DNA of 7,020 nucleotides from Muribaculaceae bacterium (GCA_017962285.1 JAGCVR010000113.1:1-7020), one strand, 5' to 3'. Shown: positions 1 to 7,020, numbered from the stretch's first letter. Notes: generated from the letters alone by a model not told the origin. Made by a program: numbers and translations.

Positions 1-687
1 GTTTTCGTTTATACCGACTCCGAAGACCGCCCTATCACCACCACCGAGACTCCGCTTGCCACGGTCAACACCTTTGCGCTGATGCGTGTCAACAGCGTAA
101 ACGCCGTAGGGGCTTTCCTAAATTGGGGATTATCGGGAAAAGAACTGCTGGTGCCTTTCAGCGAGCAGAAAGTGAAGATGCTGCCCGGACGAAGCTATGT
201 AGTTTACGTCTATCTCGACAGGAACTCCGGCAGAGTGGTGGCATCCGCCAATCTCAACCGGTTCCTGAGCAAAGAGCCGCCACGGTATTCCTACCGGCAG
301 GAAGTGGATCTGCTCATAGTGAAGCGGACCGAAATAGGATATAAGGCCATCGTTGACAGCTCGCACTGGGGAATGGTCTATCAGAACGAAACGTATCACG
401 ACCTCAACGTGGGCGACCACTGCAAGGGCTTTGTGAAACTCGTGCGCCCCGATGGGAAAATCGACGTAACGACCGAAATGAACCAGCGCTCGAGAATCCG
501 CGACATTTCACGGAAAATCCTGCAGCACCTCGAGCAAAACGACGGCAAGATGGCACTTAATGACAATTCTTCACCTTCCGACATTATGTCAGCATTCCAA
601 TGCAGCAAGAAAGACTTCAAAAAAGCCATCGGGCTGCTGTATAAAAAACGGAAAATTGAAATTTCACCCGAAATCACACTGATTTAG
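1..687 (+). CDS. CvfB-like S1 RNA-binding protein, 5'-truncated
   Basis: The frame is open from base 1 and ends at TAG 685-687, giving 228 visible residues. The protein begins inside a domain, so the true start lies outside the window; the ATG at 82 falls mid-domain and is not the start. The visible part resembles the CvfB family (S1-like RNA-binding proteins first described as virulence regulators in Staphylococcus). The stretch with DSEDR and then VGAFLNWG...LLVPFSEQ (about residues 6-56) is the typical S1 beta-barrel junction of this family. A further S1-like unit covers about 99-160, with GMVYQNE and VGD..KGFV.....DGKIDVT. A C-terminal winged-helix-like region (about 168-228) ends in KKDFKKAIGLLYKKRKIEI. 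Full-length members are about 280 residues, so roughly 50 N-terminal residues are missing. Expected role is cytoplasmic nucleic-acid binding; the target cannot be read from sequence. Family call is firm, exact function is not. Confidence 0.88.
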   Translation, partial: VFVYTDSEDRPITTTETPLATVNTFALMRVNSVNAVGAFLNWGLSGKELLVPFSEQKVKMLPGRSYVVYVYLDRNSGRVVASANLNRFLSKEPPRYSYRQEVDLLIVKRTEIGYKAIVDSSHWGMVYQNETYHDLNVGDHCKGFVKLVRPDGKIDVTTEMNQRSRIRDISRKILQHLEQNDGKMALNDNSSPSDIMSAFQCSKKDFKKAIGLLYKKRKIEISPEITLI

Positions 688-754
688 TCCGAAGACTCCG
701 TGTTTGGCACACTTTATGCAATCATTGTTATTTAAACAATAATTTATTTTCTTT
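688..754 (+). promoter_or_regulatory. AT-rich leader upstream of lon, possible promoter/operator
   Basis: This 67-base gap is the only sizeable non-coding stretch on the left side, and its second half is very AT-rich, as is common in Bacteroidota leaders. A TTTG at 703-706 could be the -33 element of the Bacteroidota primary sigma factor, with TATTTAAA at 729-736 as a poor match to the TAnnTTTG -7 element. The spacing (22 bases) is slightly long and only about half of the -7 positions match. No Shine-Dalgarno precedes the lon ATG; the last bases are T-rich. The promoter call is weak, and transcription could also read through from the upstream S1-protein gene. Confidence 0.25.
724..740. repeat. 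Inverted repeat ATTGTT-N5-AACAAT before lon
   Basis: A perfect 6-base inverted repeat (arms 724-729 and 735-740, spacer ATTTA) sits 14 bases before the lon start codon. Allowing one mismatch (723/741), the pairing extends to 720-744. It could be an operator, a weak AT-rich hairpin ending the upstream transcript (followed by the T-rich 743-754), or chance in AT-rich DNA. It does not match the CIRCE heat-shock operator, which has TTAGCACTC/GAGTGCTAA arms. Confidence 0.4.
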
Positions 755-3217
755 ATGATTGATTTCTTTAATGATCTTGACGACTCAATGAACTCCGGTT
801 CATCACACATAATGCCCATCTTTGCGGAAGTCACACCGCTTAACGATGAGCAACTGCTCAATCCCGAAGTGCTGAACAACATCCCGGTGCTTCCTTTAAG
901 GAACTCTGTGCTGTTCCCTGGCATGACCCTTCCGGTTGCCGTGGGGCGGCAGAAATCCATTGCGCTTATTCAGGAAGCGCAGGAACGTCACATGCCAATA
1001 GCCGTGTTCTGTCAGAAATCAAGCAAAATCGACAATCCCACGGTGAAAGACATCTACGTTGACGGAACCATAGCGGAAATTGTGAAAATACTGGAATTAC
1101 CCGACAATTCCACCAACGTAATTCTCCAGGGACGTCAGTCGGTCCTGCTCAGAGACGTGGTTACGACCGAACCGTTCATGAGAGGCGTTGTCTCCCCTAT
1201 TGAAGACGTACTGCCCACGCGCGACGACAAGGAATTCTCTGTTCTCATCACCTCCATAAAAGAGCAGGTGGTGGAGATGTTCCGCAACATGGGCGACGGT
1301 TCAAGAGAATTGGCGTTTGCGATGAAAAACATCGACAACCCATTCTATCTCATCAACTTCCTCGCCACAAACATCCCATTTGAAATAGAGCAGAAACAGT
1401 CGCTTCTTGAAAACCATTTCCTGAAAAAGCGCGCATATCTGCTCTACTCCATGCTCGCAAAGGAGGCGCAGCTGTTCGAAATCAAGGCGAACATTCAGTC
1501 AAAGACTCGCGAGGAAATCTCGCAGCAGCAGCGCGAACACTTCCTGCAGCAGCAGATTCGCACCATTCAGGACGAACTCGGATCCGGTGAAGACGACATT
1601 GATGAACTTGAAAAGCGCGCCAACGAAAAGACCTGGCCAGAATATGCCCAGAAGCAGTTCGACAAGGAACTGAAGAAACTTGAGCGGCTAAACCCGCAGT
1701 CGCCCGACTATTCGGTGCAGTACTCCTACCTTGACCAGTTGCTCAACCTGCCGTGGTACACATATTCCGAGGACAACTTCGACCTGAAGAAAGTGCAGAC
1801 GAAACTCGACAACGACCACTATGGTCTTGAGAAAGTGAAGACAAGAATACTTGAGCACCTTGCCGTGCTCAAGCTGCGCGGCGACCTGAAAGCGCCGATA
1901 ATCTGCCTTTACGGGCCTCCGGGAGTTGGAAAGACATCTCTTGGCAAGTCAATTGCAGAGGCATTGAACCGCAAATATGCGCGCGTATCGCTCGGCGGTC
2001 TGCACGACGAAGCCGAAATCCGTGGACATCGCAGGACATATATCGGAGCGCTTCCCGGACGTATCATCGACGCACTTGTGAAATCGGGCACGTCGAACCC
2101 TGTCATCGTTCTCGATGAAATCGACAAGGTGGGGCAAGACTACAAGGGCGACCCGTCGTCGGCACTGCTCGAAGTTCTTGACCCCGAGCAGAACAGCCAT
2201 TTCCACGACAATTACATCGACATCGACTACGATCTGTCGAAAGTGCTTTTCATTGCCACGGCAAACTCACTCGCCACTATCTCGCAACCTCTGCTCGACC
2301 GCATGGAGATAATCGACATCAGCGGTTACATTATTGAAGAAAAAATAGAGATTGCCAACCGGCACCTTATCCCGAAACAGCTCCTTGAAAACGGTTTCAA
2401 ACCTAAGGAAATCTCTTTCGGCAAACCGGCCATCACAAAAATCATCAATTCCTACACGCGCGAATCGGGCGTGAGGGAACTTGAAAAGAAAATCGCGAAA
2501 GTGCTCCGCAAAGTGGCATGGCTCAAAGCATCAAACACCAAAACTGACGACGCCTACCCAACCAAGATAACGCCCGAACTCGTCCGCGAATACCTGGGTG
2601 CCGAGGAATTTCATTCCGACAACTATGAGGGGAATGAATTCGCCGGAGTGGTTACTGGTCTTGCCTGGACTGCCGTGGGCGGTGAAATCCTCTTCGTGGA
2701 GTCGTCGCTCTCAAAAGCCGGAAAGGCCGGCGACAAGCTCACCCTTACCGGAAATCTCGGAGACGTGATGAAGGAATCGGCAATCATTGCCATGCAGTAC
2801 ATCAAGTCGCATGCCAAATCACTCGGAATCGACAGTGAACTTTTCGACAAGTACAACGTTCACATCCATGTTCCGGAAGGCGCAATTCCCAAGGACGGGC
2901 CTTCTGCCGGCGTAACAATGGCGACATCGTTGGTTTCCTCGTTCACTCAGCGTAAAGTGCGCGACCACCTTGCCATGACCGGTGAAATCACTCTGCGCGG
3001 CAAAGTTCTGCCAGTGGGCGGCATCAAGGAGAAGATTCTTGCCGCCAAGCGTGCCGGTATCACACACATTATTCTGTGCGAAGAGAACAAGAAAGACATT
3101 TCCGAGATAAAGGACATTTACCTCAAGGGACTAACGTTCCATTATGTGCGCACTATCAAGGATGTGATTGATTTCGCCATTCTGCCCGATAAGGTAAAGG
3201 ACGCTATTGAGCTATAA
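755..3217 (+). CDS. lon: ATP-dependent Lon protease (LonA, endopeptidase La)
   Basis: Complete 820-residue LonA, a cytoplasmic hexameric AAA+ serine protease that unfolds and degrades damaged and specific regulatory proteins. The N-domain starts at IPVLPLRN (43-50) after a poorly conserved leader. A Gln- and charge-rich helical/coiled-coil stretch (about 245-310) leads into the ATPase. Walker A is GPPGVGKT at 387-394 and Walker B is VIVLDEID at 450-457, with the pore-loop region [13 protein letters not shown] between them; the sensor-1 stretch ATANS, the arginine-finger stretch LLDRMEI and sensor-2 SGVRELEK follow. In the protease domain the catalytic dyad is Ser717 (in PKDGPSAG) and Lys760 (second Lys of GGIKEK), 43 residues apart as in E. 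coli Lon (Ser679/Lys722). Length fits Bacteroidales Lon (E. coli is 784). The start at 755 is preceded by AT-rich DNA without a Shine-Dalgarno. All motifs are intact, so it should be active. It is the probable first gene of a transcript including the two transporters behind it. Confidence 0.98.
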   Translation: MIDFFNDLDDSMNSGSSHIMPIFAEVTPLNDEQLLNPEVLNNIPVLPLRNSVLFPGMTLPVAVGRQKSIALIQEAQERHMPIAVFCQKSSKIDNPTVKDIYVDGTIAEIVKILELPDNSTNVILQGRQSVLLRDVVTTEPFMRGVVSPIEDVLPTRDDKEFSVLITSIKEQVVEMFRNMGDGSRELAFAMKNIDNPFYLINFLATNIPFEIEQKQSLLENHFLKKRAYLLYSMLAKEAQLFEIKANIQSKTREEISQQQREHFLQQQIRTIQDELGSGEDDIDELEKRANEKTWPEYAQKQFDKELKKLERLNPQSPDYSVQYSYLDQLLNLPWYTYSEDNFDLKKVQTKLDNDHYGLEKVKTRILEHLAVLKLRGDLKAPIICLYGPPGVGKTSLGKSIAEALNRKYARVSLGGLHDEAEIRGHRRTYIGALPGRIIDALVKSGTSNPVIVLDEIDKVGQDYKGDPSSALLEVLDPEQNSHFHDNYIDIDYDLSKVLFIATANSLATISQPLLDRMEIIDISGYIIEEKIEIANRHLIPKQLLENGFKPKEISFGKPAITKIINSYTRESGVRELEKKIAKVLRKVAWLKASNTKTDDAYPTKITPELVREYLGAEEFHSDNYEGNEFAGVVTGLAWTAVGGEILFVESSLSKAGKAGDKLTLTGNLGDVMKESAIIAMQYIKSHAKSLGIDSELFDKYNVHIHVPEGAIPKDGPSAGVTMATSLVSSFTQRKVRDHLAMTGEITLRGKVLPVGGIKEKILAAKRAGITHIILCEENKKDISEIKDIYLKGLTFHYVRTIKDVIDFAILPDKVKDAIEL

Positions 3218-3229
3218 GTTTTCCTCACG

Positions 3230-3799
3230 ATGAAATTCTACTGGCAATTATTCTGCACTTTCCTCAAAATCGGTGTCTTCACTTTTGGAGGAGGATGGGC
3301 AATGATTGCCATCATTGAGCGCGAAGTGGTGGACCGTCATCGCTGGATTGGTTCTGAAGACTTCGTGGACCTCCTTGCCCTGGCACAAGCCATGCCGGGA
3401 ATCCTTGCGGTAAACATCGCCACAGTAATCGGGAACAGACTGCGAGGCTTGAAGGGCAGTTTCGCTGCCGCGTTCGGTACGATCATCCCCTCGTTCGTGA
3501 TAATACTGCTCATAGCCATATTTCTCACTCCCGAGACGATTAAGAACAATCAGACCATAGCAAGTATTTTCAAGGGCATCCGCCCCGCCGTGGTGGCGCT
3601 TATCATTGTTCCAGTCATCACCACGGCGAAGAGCGTTGGAATCACTTGGAAAACCATAGCAATACCCATAGCGGTGGCATTGCTCATCTATTCGGGACTG
3701 CCGGTAGTCTCAAACCCCATCCTGTATGTTGTTTTAGGTGCCGTGGCGGGATATATCCATCACCAGCATTCTACGATGAAAGGAGGTGAGTCGAAATGA
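3230..3799 (+). CDS. Chromate transporter family half-protein, first of pair
   Basis: A 189-residue membrane protein equal to one ChrA domain (chromate ion transporter, CHR family). Seen directly: FTFGGGWAMI at 17-26, LAQAMPGILAVN at 51-62, GTIIPSFVIILL at 83-94 and GIRPAVVAL at 116-124, all family landmarks, with about six hydrophobic segments spread from residue 11 to 177 and a short polar tail. Full-length ChrA carries two such domains; short members are encoded as adjacent pairs and are thought to work together, in topologically inverted arrangement. Here the motif after the first hydrophobic region reads MPGI rather than the PGP seen in the partner. It begins 12 bases after the lon stop and overlaps the next gene by four bases, so co-transcription is likely. 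Characterised relatives export chromate; in this organism the physiological anion is unknown. No Shine-Dalgarno precedes its ATG. Confidence 0.92.
   Translation: MKFYWQLFCTFLKIGVFTFGGGWAMIAIIEREVVDRHRWIGSEDFVDLLALAQAMPGILAVNIATVIGNRLRGLKGSFAAAFGTIIPSFVIILLIAIFLTPETIKNNQTIASIFKGIRPAVVALIIVPVITTAKSVGITWKTIAIPIAVALLIYSGLPVVSNPILYVVLGAVAGYIHHQHSTMKGGESK
3780..3789 (+). promoter_or_regulatory. Strong Shine-Dalgarno inside the first transporter gene
   Basis: AAGGAGGTGA lies in the last codons of the first transporter gene (coding Lys-Gly-Gly-Glu-Ser region) and is fully complementary to the usual 16S rRNA 3' end. GGAGG ends nine bases before the ATG at 3796, a good spacing. It fixes the start of the second transporter gene and suggests efficient re-initiation at the ATGA overlap. 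None of the other starts visible in the window has a comparable site. Confidence 0.8.
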
Positions 3800-4338
3800 T
3801 TCAGACCTATCTCAAACTCATCTGGGCATATCTGAAAATCGGACTCTTCGGATTTGGCGGCGGCTATGCGATGCTCTCTCTCGTGCAGCGCGAGATTGTA
3901 GGTTCCGGGTGGATTTCATCTCAAACTTTCACCGATATCGTGGCAATCTCCCAGATGACTCCCGGACCAATAGGCATAAACAGCGCCACCTACATTGGTT
4001 ATGTGGTTTCCGGCTCTGTATGGGGCTCGATTATTGCCACTCTGACGGTGGTGGCGCCATCGTTCATCCTGGTGCTAATAGCAAGCCGGTATGTTTCAAA
4101 TCACAGTCAGAGTCCGCTGATAATCGGTGCTTTTTCCGGGCTCCGTCCTGTTGTGGTAGGACTGATTGCCTCTGCGGCTCTGCTTCTCATCAACAGCGAG
4201 AACTTCGGCATACTTTGGAACGAGCGACTGATTTCAATCATTATCTGCGTCGCTTCGTTCCTTATCACCTACTTCACAAAGATTCACCCGATTTTCGTGA
4301 TAATACTTGCAGGAATATCAGGATTTTTCCTTTTCTAA
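3796..4338 (+). CDS. Chromate transporter family half-protein, second of pair
   Basis: A 180-residue single-domain member of the chromate transporter family. Motifs: LFGFGGGYAML at 17-27, ISQMTPGPIGIN at 51-62 with the classic PGP, VVAPSFILVL at 85-94 and GLRPVVVGL at 115-123, followed by hydrophobic segments to the very C-terminus (ends GISGFFLF). It is homologous along its length to the first half-protein, with corresponding motifs at nearly the same residue numbers, pointing to an old duplication and a heterodimeric transporter. The start is set by the ATGA overlap and the strong Shine-Dalgarno just before it. The 3' end overlaps the convergent folC gene by 21 bases. Substrate is inferred from family only; chromate resistance is the characterised role but has not been shown for such gut-type Bacteroidota pairs as far as I can say. 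Confidence 0.92.
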   Translation: MIQTYLKLIWAYLKIGLFGFGGGYAMLSLVQREIVGSGWISSQTFTDIVAISQMTPGPIGINSATYIGYVVSGSVWGSIIATLTVVAPSFILVLIASRYVSNHSQSPLIIGAFSGLRPVVVGLIASAALLLINSENFGILWNERLISIIICVASFLITYFTKIHPIFVIILAGISGFFLF

Positions 4339-5616
4339 GAAGGCAAACAGTTCGGCAAGGACATACATACTGCCGCCAACAAACACCAAATCGCGAGGAC
4401 CCGATGCCGCACGTGCAGCCTTATACCCTTCAGCCACACTGCCGTAAGACGCTCCCACTCTGCCAAGATCCTCTGCCATCATCCTAAGGGTTTCCGCAGG
4501 CATCGCCCGGCCCACTTTGGCATTAACAAAATAGTATTTTGCCCGTGACTTCGGTAGCAACGAAAGCATTTGCGCCACATCCTTGTCCTTCATGAAACCT
4601 ATAACGATCCTCAGTGTTTTATAACTGTAACTTTTCAGCTGGACAGATGTCTCGATAAACGCAGGAAGATTGTGACCGGAATCGCAAATCACTTTTGGAT
4701 GCTCGTTCAGAAGAGTCCATCTCCCGATTAAACCAGTATTCTTGACCACATTGGCAAAACCGGTCAACACCGCCTTGCAACCGATTTCATACTCCAACCC
4801 CTGCAATACCTTGACACATTCAAGCACCACGCCCACATTCTTCACTTGATAATTGCCCCATAATGGAGTGCGTATCATCCCGAAATTCCAGGACTTCAAC
4901 ATCAGCCCACCTTTGCGAAACGTCGCTCCGCGCACTTCTCCAGAATCTCCTGCGAGCACAATATGTGAATTTAACTTCCGCGATGTCTCGAGCATTACAT
5001 CCCTCACTTTTCCGGTAACCTCTCCCACCACAACAGGTGTATTCTCCTTTATTATCCCAGCCTTTTCAGTGGCAATTTCCTCCAGCGTATTACCGAGCAG
5101 GTCGGTGTGGTCGTAGCCCACATTGGTAATGACACACAGGTCGGGTCGCAATATGTTTGTGCTGTCGAGCCGTCCGCCAAGTCCAGTCTCTATCACAGCC
5201 ACATCCACTTGCATATCGGCAAAATATCGGAACGCGAGAATTGTTGTCAGTTCAAAAAACGTGGGGTTTTCCTTGAAATCCATGCTGACACAATCCTCAA
5301 CAAATTCAATTACTCTTTCGTGAGGAATTGGCATTCCATTCACCTTTATGCGCTCATTGAAATCCACGAAGTGAGGCGAAGTGTACAGTCCCACCTTCAT
5401 ACCGCTCTCCATGAGAATAGAGGCGATAAGATGCGCCACCGACCCCTTCCCGTTTGTTCCGGCAATGTGAATGCTTCTGAATTTCTCATGGGGATTACCG
5501 AACAACTCCGACAGACGCAACGTCACATCAAGGCCTGGCTTGTATCCACTCTTGCCTCCATGCTCGTAAGATGCATGCTTGGTGAACAAGTAATCTATTG
5601 CCTGCTTATAGGTCAT
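4318..5616 (-). CDS. folC: Bifunctional folylpolyglutamate / dihydrofolate synthase
   Basis: A 432-residue Mur-ligase-family enzyme that adds glutamate to dihydropteroate (making dihydrofolate) and/or to reduced folates, using ATP in the cytoplasm. The ATP P-loop is AGTNGKGSV at 52-60, followed by the signature YTSPHFVDFNERI (78-90). ETGLGGRLDSTN (143-154) and ITNVGYDHTDLLG (163-175) form the metal/ATP and folate-side motifs, and TEKAGIIK (183-190) contains Lys185, the position of the carbamylated lysine in the family. The C-terminal ligase domain has GRW (298-300) and CDSGHN (311-316), where many homologues read DGAHN or DTGHN. Length is normal (E. coli 422). Whether both activities exist cannot be told from motifs; if it is the only FolC in the genome both are expected. 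It lies 37 bases downstream of ridA on the same strand, with no strong promoter visible in the gap, so probably the last gene of the operon. Confidence 0.95.
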   Translation of the reverse strand: MTYKQAIDYLFTKHASYEHGGKSGYKPGLDVTLRLSELFGNPHEKFRSIHIAGTNGKGSVAHLIASILMESGMKVGLYTSPHFVDFNERIKVNGMPIPHERVIEFVEDCVSMDFKENPTFFELTTILAFRYFADMQVDVAVIETGLGGRLDSTNILRPDLCVITNVGYDHTDLLGNTLEEIATEKAGIIKENTPVVVGEVTGKVRDVMLETSRKLNSHIVLAGDSGEVRGATFRKGGLMLKSWNFGMIRTPLWGNYQVKNVGVVLECVKVLQGLEYEIGCKAVLTGFANVVKNTGLIGRWTLLNEHPKVICDSGHNLPAFIETSVQLKSYSYKTLRIVIGFMKDKDVAQMLSLLPKSRAKYYFVNAKVGRAMPAETLRMMAEDLGRVGASYGSVAEGYKAARAASGPRDLVFVGGSMYVLAELFAFLEKEKS

Positions 5617-5653
5617 GATTCAAATACTTAGCATATCTTCCTGAAGACCATCG

Positions 5654-6031
5654 CTAAATCACAGCCTGCACATCGAGCGATATCAGAGCGTCGTTGGGCA
5701 ATTCCTTCACCGAGAGCGATGTCCTTGCCGGATATGGTTCACGGAATTCCTTTGAATACACAGCGTTCATCTCCCCGAAGAGCGACATTTCCTGCAGCAT
5801 TACGGTGGTTTTCACCACATTGTCGAGTGTGGCACCGGCATCTGCAAGAATCATCTTCACGTTCTCAATCACCTGACGGGTCTGCTCCTGGATGGTAGGC
5901 GGAACTTCCTTTGTCACTGGATTCACCGGCAACTGCCCCGACACGAATATCTGATTTCCGCACTTTATGGCATTGCTGTATGCGCCAAGTTCCTTCGGGG
6001 CATTACTTGCTTCTATTTTTTCCTTTATCAT
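5654..6031 (-). CDS. ridA: RidA/YjgF/UK114 family protein
   Basis: A 125-residue protein of the Rid family; canonical RidA trimers hydrolyse reactive 2-aminoacrylate and related enamines/imines released by PLP enzymes such as threonine dehydratase. Landmarks: GAYSNAI (16-22, Tyr18 equals E. coli Tyr17), FVSGQLPVNP (29-38), VIENVKMILADAGA (54-67), VVKTTVML (72-79) and EPYPARTSL (98-106), with Arg103 at the place of the essential Arg105 that binds the substrate carboxylate. Oddly, aligning from that Arg without gaps, E. coli Cys107 is Ser105 and Glu120 is Ser118 (ISLD instead of IEIE). Length is close to the usual 128. Start ATG at 6031 fits the family N-terminus; no clear Shine-Dalgarno. It lies 30 bases behind the YihY-family gene and 37 before folC. 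The family call is firm; canonical deaminase activity is likely but less certain because of the substitutions. Confidence 0.94.
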   Translation of the reverse strand: MIKEKIEASNAPKELGAYSNAIKCGNQIFVSGQLPVNPVTKEVPPTIQEQTRQVIENVKMILADAGATLDNVVKTTVMLQEMSLFGEMNAVYSKEFREPYPARTSLSVKELPNDALISLDVQAVI

Positions 6032-6061
6032 AACAGTCAGTTTCTAATTATTCCCGCGAAA

Positions 6062-7020
6062 TCACAATTCTTTAATCAGCAGGTCGCCATTCGCCATCTG
6101 TTTCTCGTGAAGCTCATCGAGTTTGTGGGTTATTGCGTCGAATTTCTCATCCACCTTGTGCACGAAATCACGCTCACCACAACATTCAAGCCTACTCCGG
6201 ACATCATTCACAGTCATGTCGTCGATCTTATATGCCGGCTGATATCCGCGCTCTTTTCCATCCACAATCACCTGGTTCACCAACTCGGCATTGAGCAGAT
6301 GTTCTATCACCAGATTCAACAGGCGAACCGGATAACGGTAGTCATTGAGCAGCTGTGTTTTCGTTATGGGGGTCTTGTGGTTCTCAAAACGCTTCACTAT
6401 GATTGCAAGCGTTATAATGATAACCTCCGTGAGATATTTGTGCGAGATGTTGGCGATATTCTTGTTGAAATTGTAGTTTGCGATATTCTGCGAAGCGAAT
6501 GTCAGCACCACACCCATGAGGGCAATCAGCCACGACAGCTGCATCCATACCAGCAACAGCGGCAGAAAGGCGAAACTTCCATAAATCGCGTTGTATTTCG
6601 AAACATATATCTGCCCCGACACGAACAGCCATTGAAGAATCTGAAACACCGTGCCGCACAAGACTCCAACCCACAAGGCATTAGAGAATTTCACTTTTGT
6701 GTTGGGTATCATTGCGAACATTCCCGCGAAAACAAACCATGATATAATCCACGGCGTGAAATCGAGGAGATGATGCAGGACGGGGGAAATTACGTTGAAT
6801 TTATCAAGCGATTGAAATGCATTCGACATATAAATCGATATACCTGCCGAACACACCATCAATATGGGTAAGATTAAGAATATAGCAGTGTAGTCGGTGA
6901 TTTTCCGGAACAGCGTCCTGTCGTTTTTCACTCCCCAGATTTCATTGAACGAGGATTCAATGTTACTCATCAGGGAAACGAGCGTACATAAAAGGAACAA
7001 CAGGCCAATCCCAACAAAGA
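6062..7020 (-). CDS. YihY/BrkB-family membrane protein, 5'-truncated
   Basis: The frame stays open to the right edge, so the N-terminus lies beyond the window; 318 residues are visible, ending at TGA 6062-6064. A TTG at 7000 is internal and not the start. Family features: IESSFNEIWGV near visible residues 20-30 followed by LFRKITDY, then about four to five membrane segments (around 42-62, 84-103, 111-136 and 143-175) including the conserved YNAIYGSFAFLPLLLVWMQLSW (142-163). After the membrane part there is a soluble tail (about 190-318) with a helical block KRFENHKTPITKTQLLNDY...RLLNLVIEHLLNAELV that reads like a winged-helix fold, and a charged coiled-coil-like end (KVDEKFDAITHKLDELHEKQ). 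The family is often annotated as ribonuclease BN, but this is a historical error; its function is unsettled. Likely upstream gene of ridA and folC in one operon. Confidence 0.9.
   Translation of the reverse strand, partial: FVGIGLLFLLCTLVSLMSNIESSFNEIWGVKNDRTLFRKITDYTAIFLILPILMVCSAGISIYMSNAFQSLDKFNVISPVLHHLLDFTPWIISWFVFAGMFAMIPNTKVKFSNALWVGVLCGTVFQILQWLFVSGQIYVSKYNAIYGSFAFLPLLLVWMQLSWLIALMGVVLTFASQNIANYNFNKNIANISHKYLTEVIIITLAIIVKRFENHKTPITKTQLLNDYRYPVRLLNLVIEHLLNAELVNQVIVDGKERGYQPAYKIDDMTVNDVRSRLECCGERDFVHKVDEKFDAITHKLDELHEKQMANGDLLIKEL

Noticed and set aside
82..84. ATG as the start of the S1 protein gene
   Set aside because: The frame is open upstream to base 1 and the upstream residues (with DSEDR) fit the CvfB family, so the gene is truncated by the window rather than starting here.
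700..718. Possible terminator hairpin GTGT-TTGGC-ACAC followed by TTTAT after the S1 protein gene
   Set aside because: A four-pair stem with a poor T-run is too weak to call as a terminator.
4329..4343. Hairpin around the stop codon of the second transporter gene as a bidirectional terminator
   Set aside because: The stem is short with a G-T pair and a three-base loop, and neither strand has a T-tract after it.
3786..4487. A 233-codon plus-strand open frame across the second transporter gene and the end of folC
   Set aside because: It overlaps two well-supported genes in another frame, its product is rich in Arg, His and Cys with no family features, and it begins at a GTG inside the Shine-Dalgarno region.
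5107..5631. A 174-codon plus-strand open frame opposite folC
   Set aside because: It lies wholly antisense to conserved folC motifs, has no recognisable domain and no start signal, and is best seen as a codon-bias shadow.
6107..6742. A 211-codon plus-strand open frame opposite the YihY-family gene
   Set aside because: Its His/Gln/Arg-rich composition is typical of reading antisense to a membrane protein gene; the opposite strand has clear family motifs.
6998..7000. TTG as the start of the YihY-family gene
   Set aside because: The frame continues to the window edge with hydrophobic residues, and a start here would remove the first part of the conserved membrane domain.
1..7020. Search for CRISPR repeats, tRNA/rRNA genes, insertion sequences, phage or defence genes
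   Set aside because: None seen: the window is packed with known housekeeping and transport genes, with non-coding gaps of only 67, 12, 37 and 30 bases.

Overview
The window looks like ordinary chromosomal DNA from a member of Bacteroidota, most likely order Bacteroidales. This is inferred from protein style (a Lon with the IPVLPLRN start of its N-domain, a CvfB-type S1 protein, a YihY protein with a long soluble tail, adjacent half-size chromate transporters) and from AT-rich leaders mostly without a Shine-Dalgarno sequence. A family-level assignment, for example Muribaculaceae, would be a guess. Almost all of the window is coding. I see no tRNA, rRNA, CRISPR array, insertion sequence or other mobile element.

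Left half, plus strand: the 3' part of a CvfB-like S1 RNA-binding protein gene (1-687, cut by the window start), a 67-base AT-rich gap with a small inverted repeat, then a complete lon (755-3217). Two chromate-transporter (ChrA family) half-proteins follow tightly: 12 bases after lon (3230-3799), then a 4-base ATGA overlap (3796-4338). lon-chrA-chrA is therefore probably one transcript, with the second half-transporter translationally coupled to the first through a near-perfect Shine-Dalgarno sequence.

Right half, minus strand: a YihY/BrkB-family membrane protein (cut by the window end), ridA and folC lie head to tail with gaps of 30 and 37 bases, a likely operon read right to left. folC converges on the second chromate-transporter gene, and the two coding regions overlap by 21 bases at their 3' ends, so there is no intergenic room for a terminator.

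Functionally this is housekeeping plus transport: protein quality control (Lon), RNA-linked regulation (CvfB), folate synthesis and polyglutamylation (FolC), reactive enamine/imine clearance (RidA), an inner-membrane protein of unsettled function (YihY) and an anion transporter pair. I do not see a clear new biological system. The points most worth a second look are the isolated strong Shine-Dalgarno at the ATGA overlap, the RidA that keeps the key Arg but lacks the usual Glu and Cys, the convergent 3' overlap, the lon-chromate transporter linkage, and the palindrome upstream of lon.
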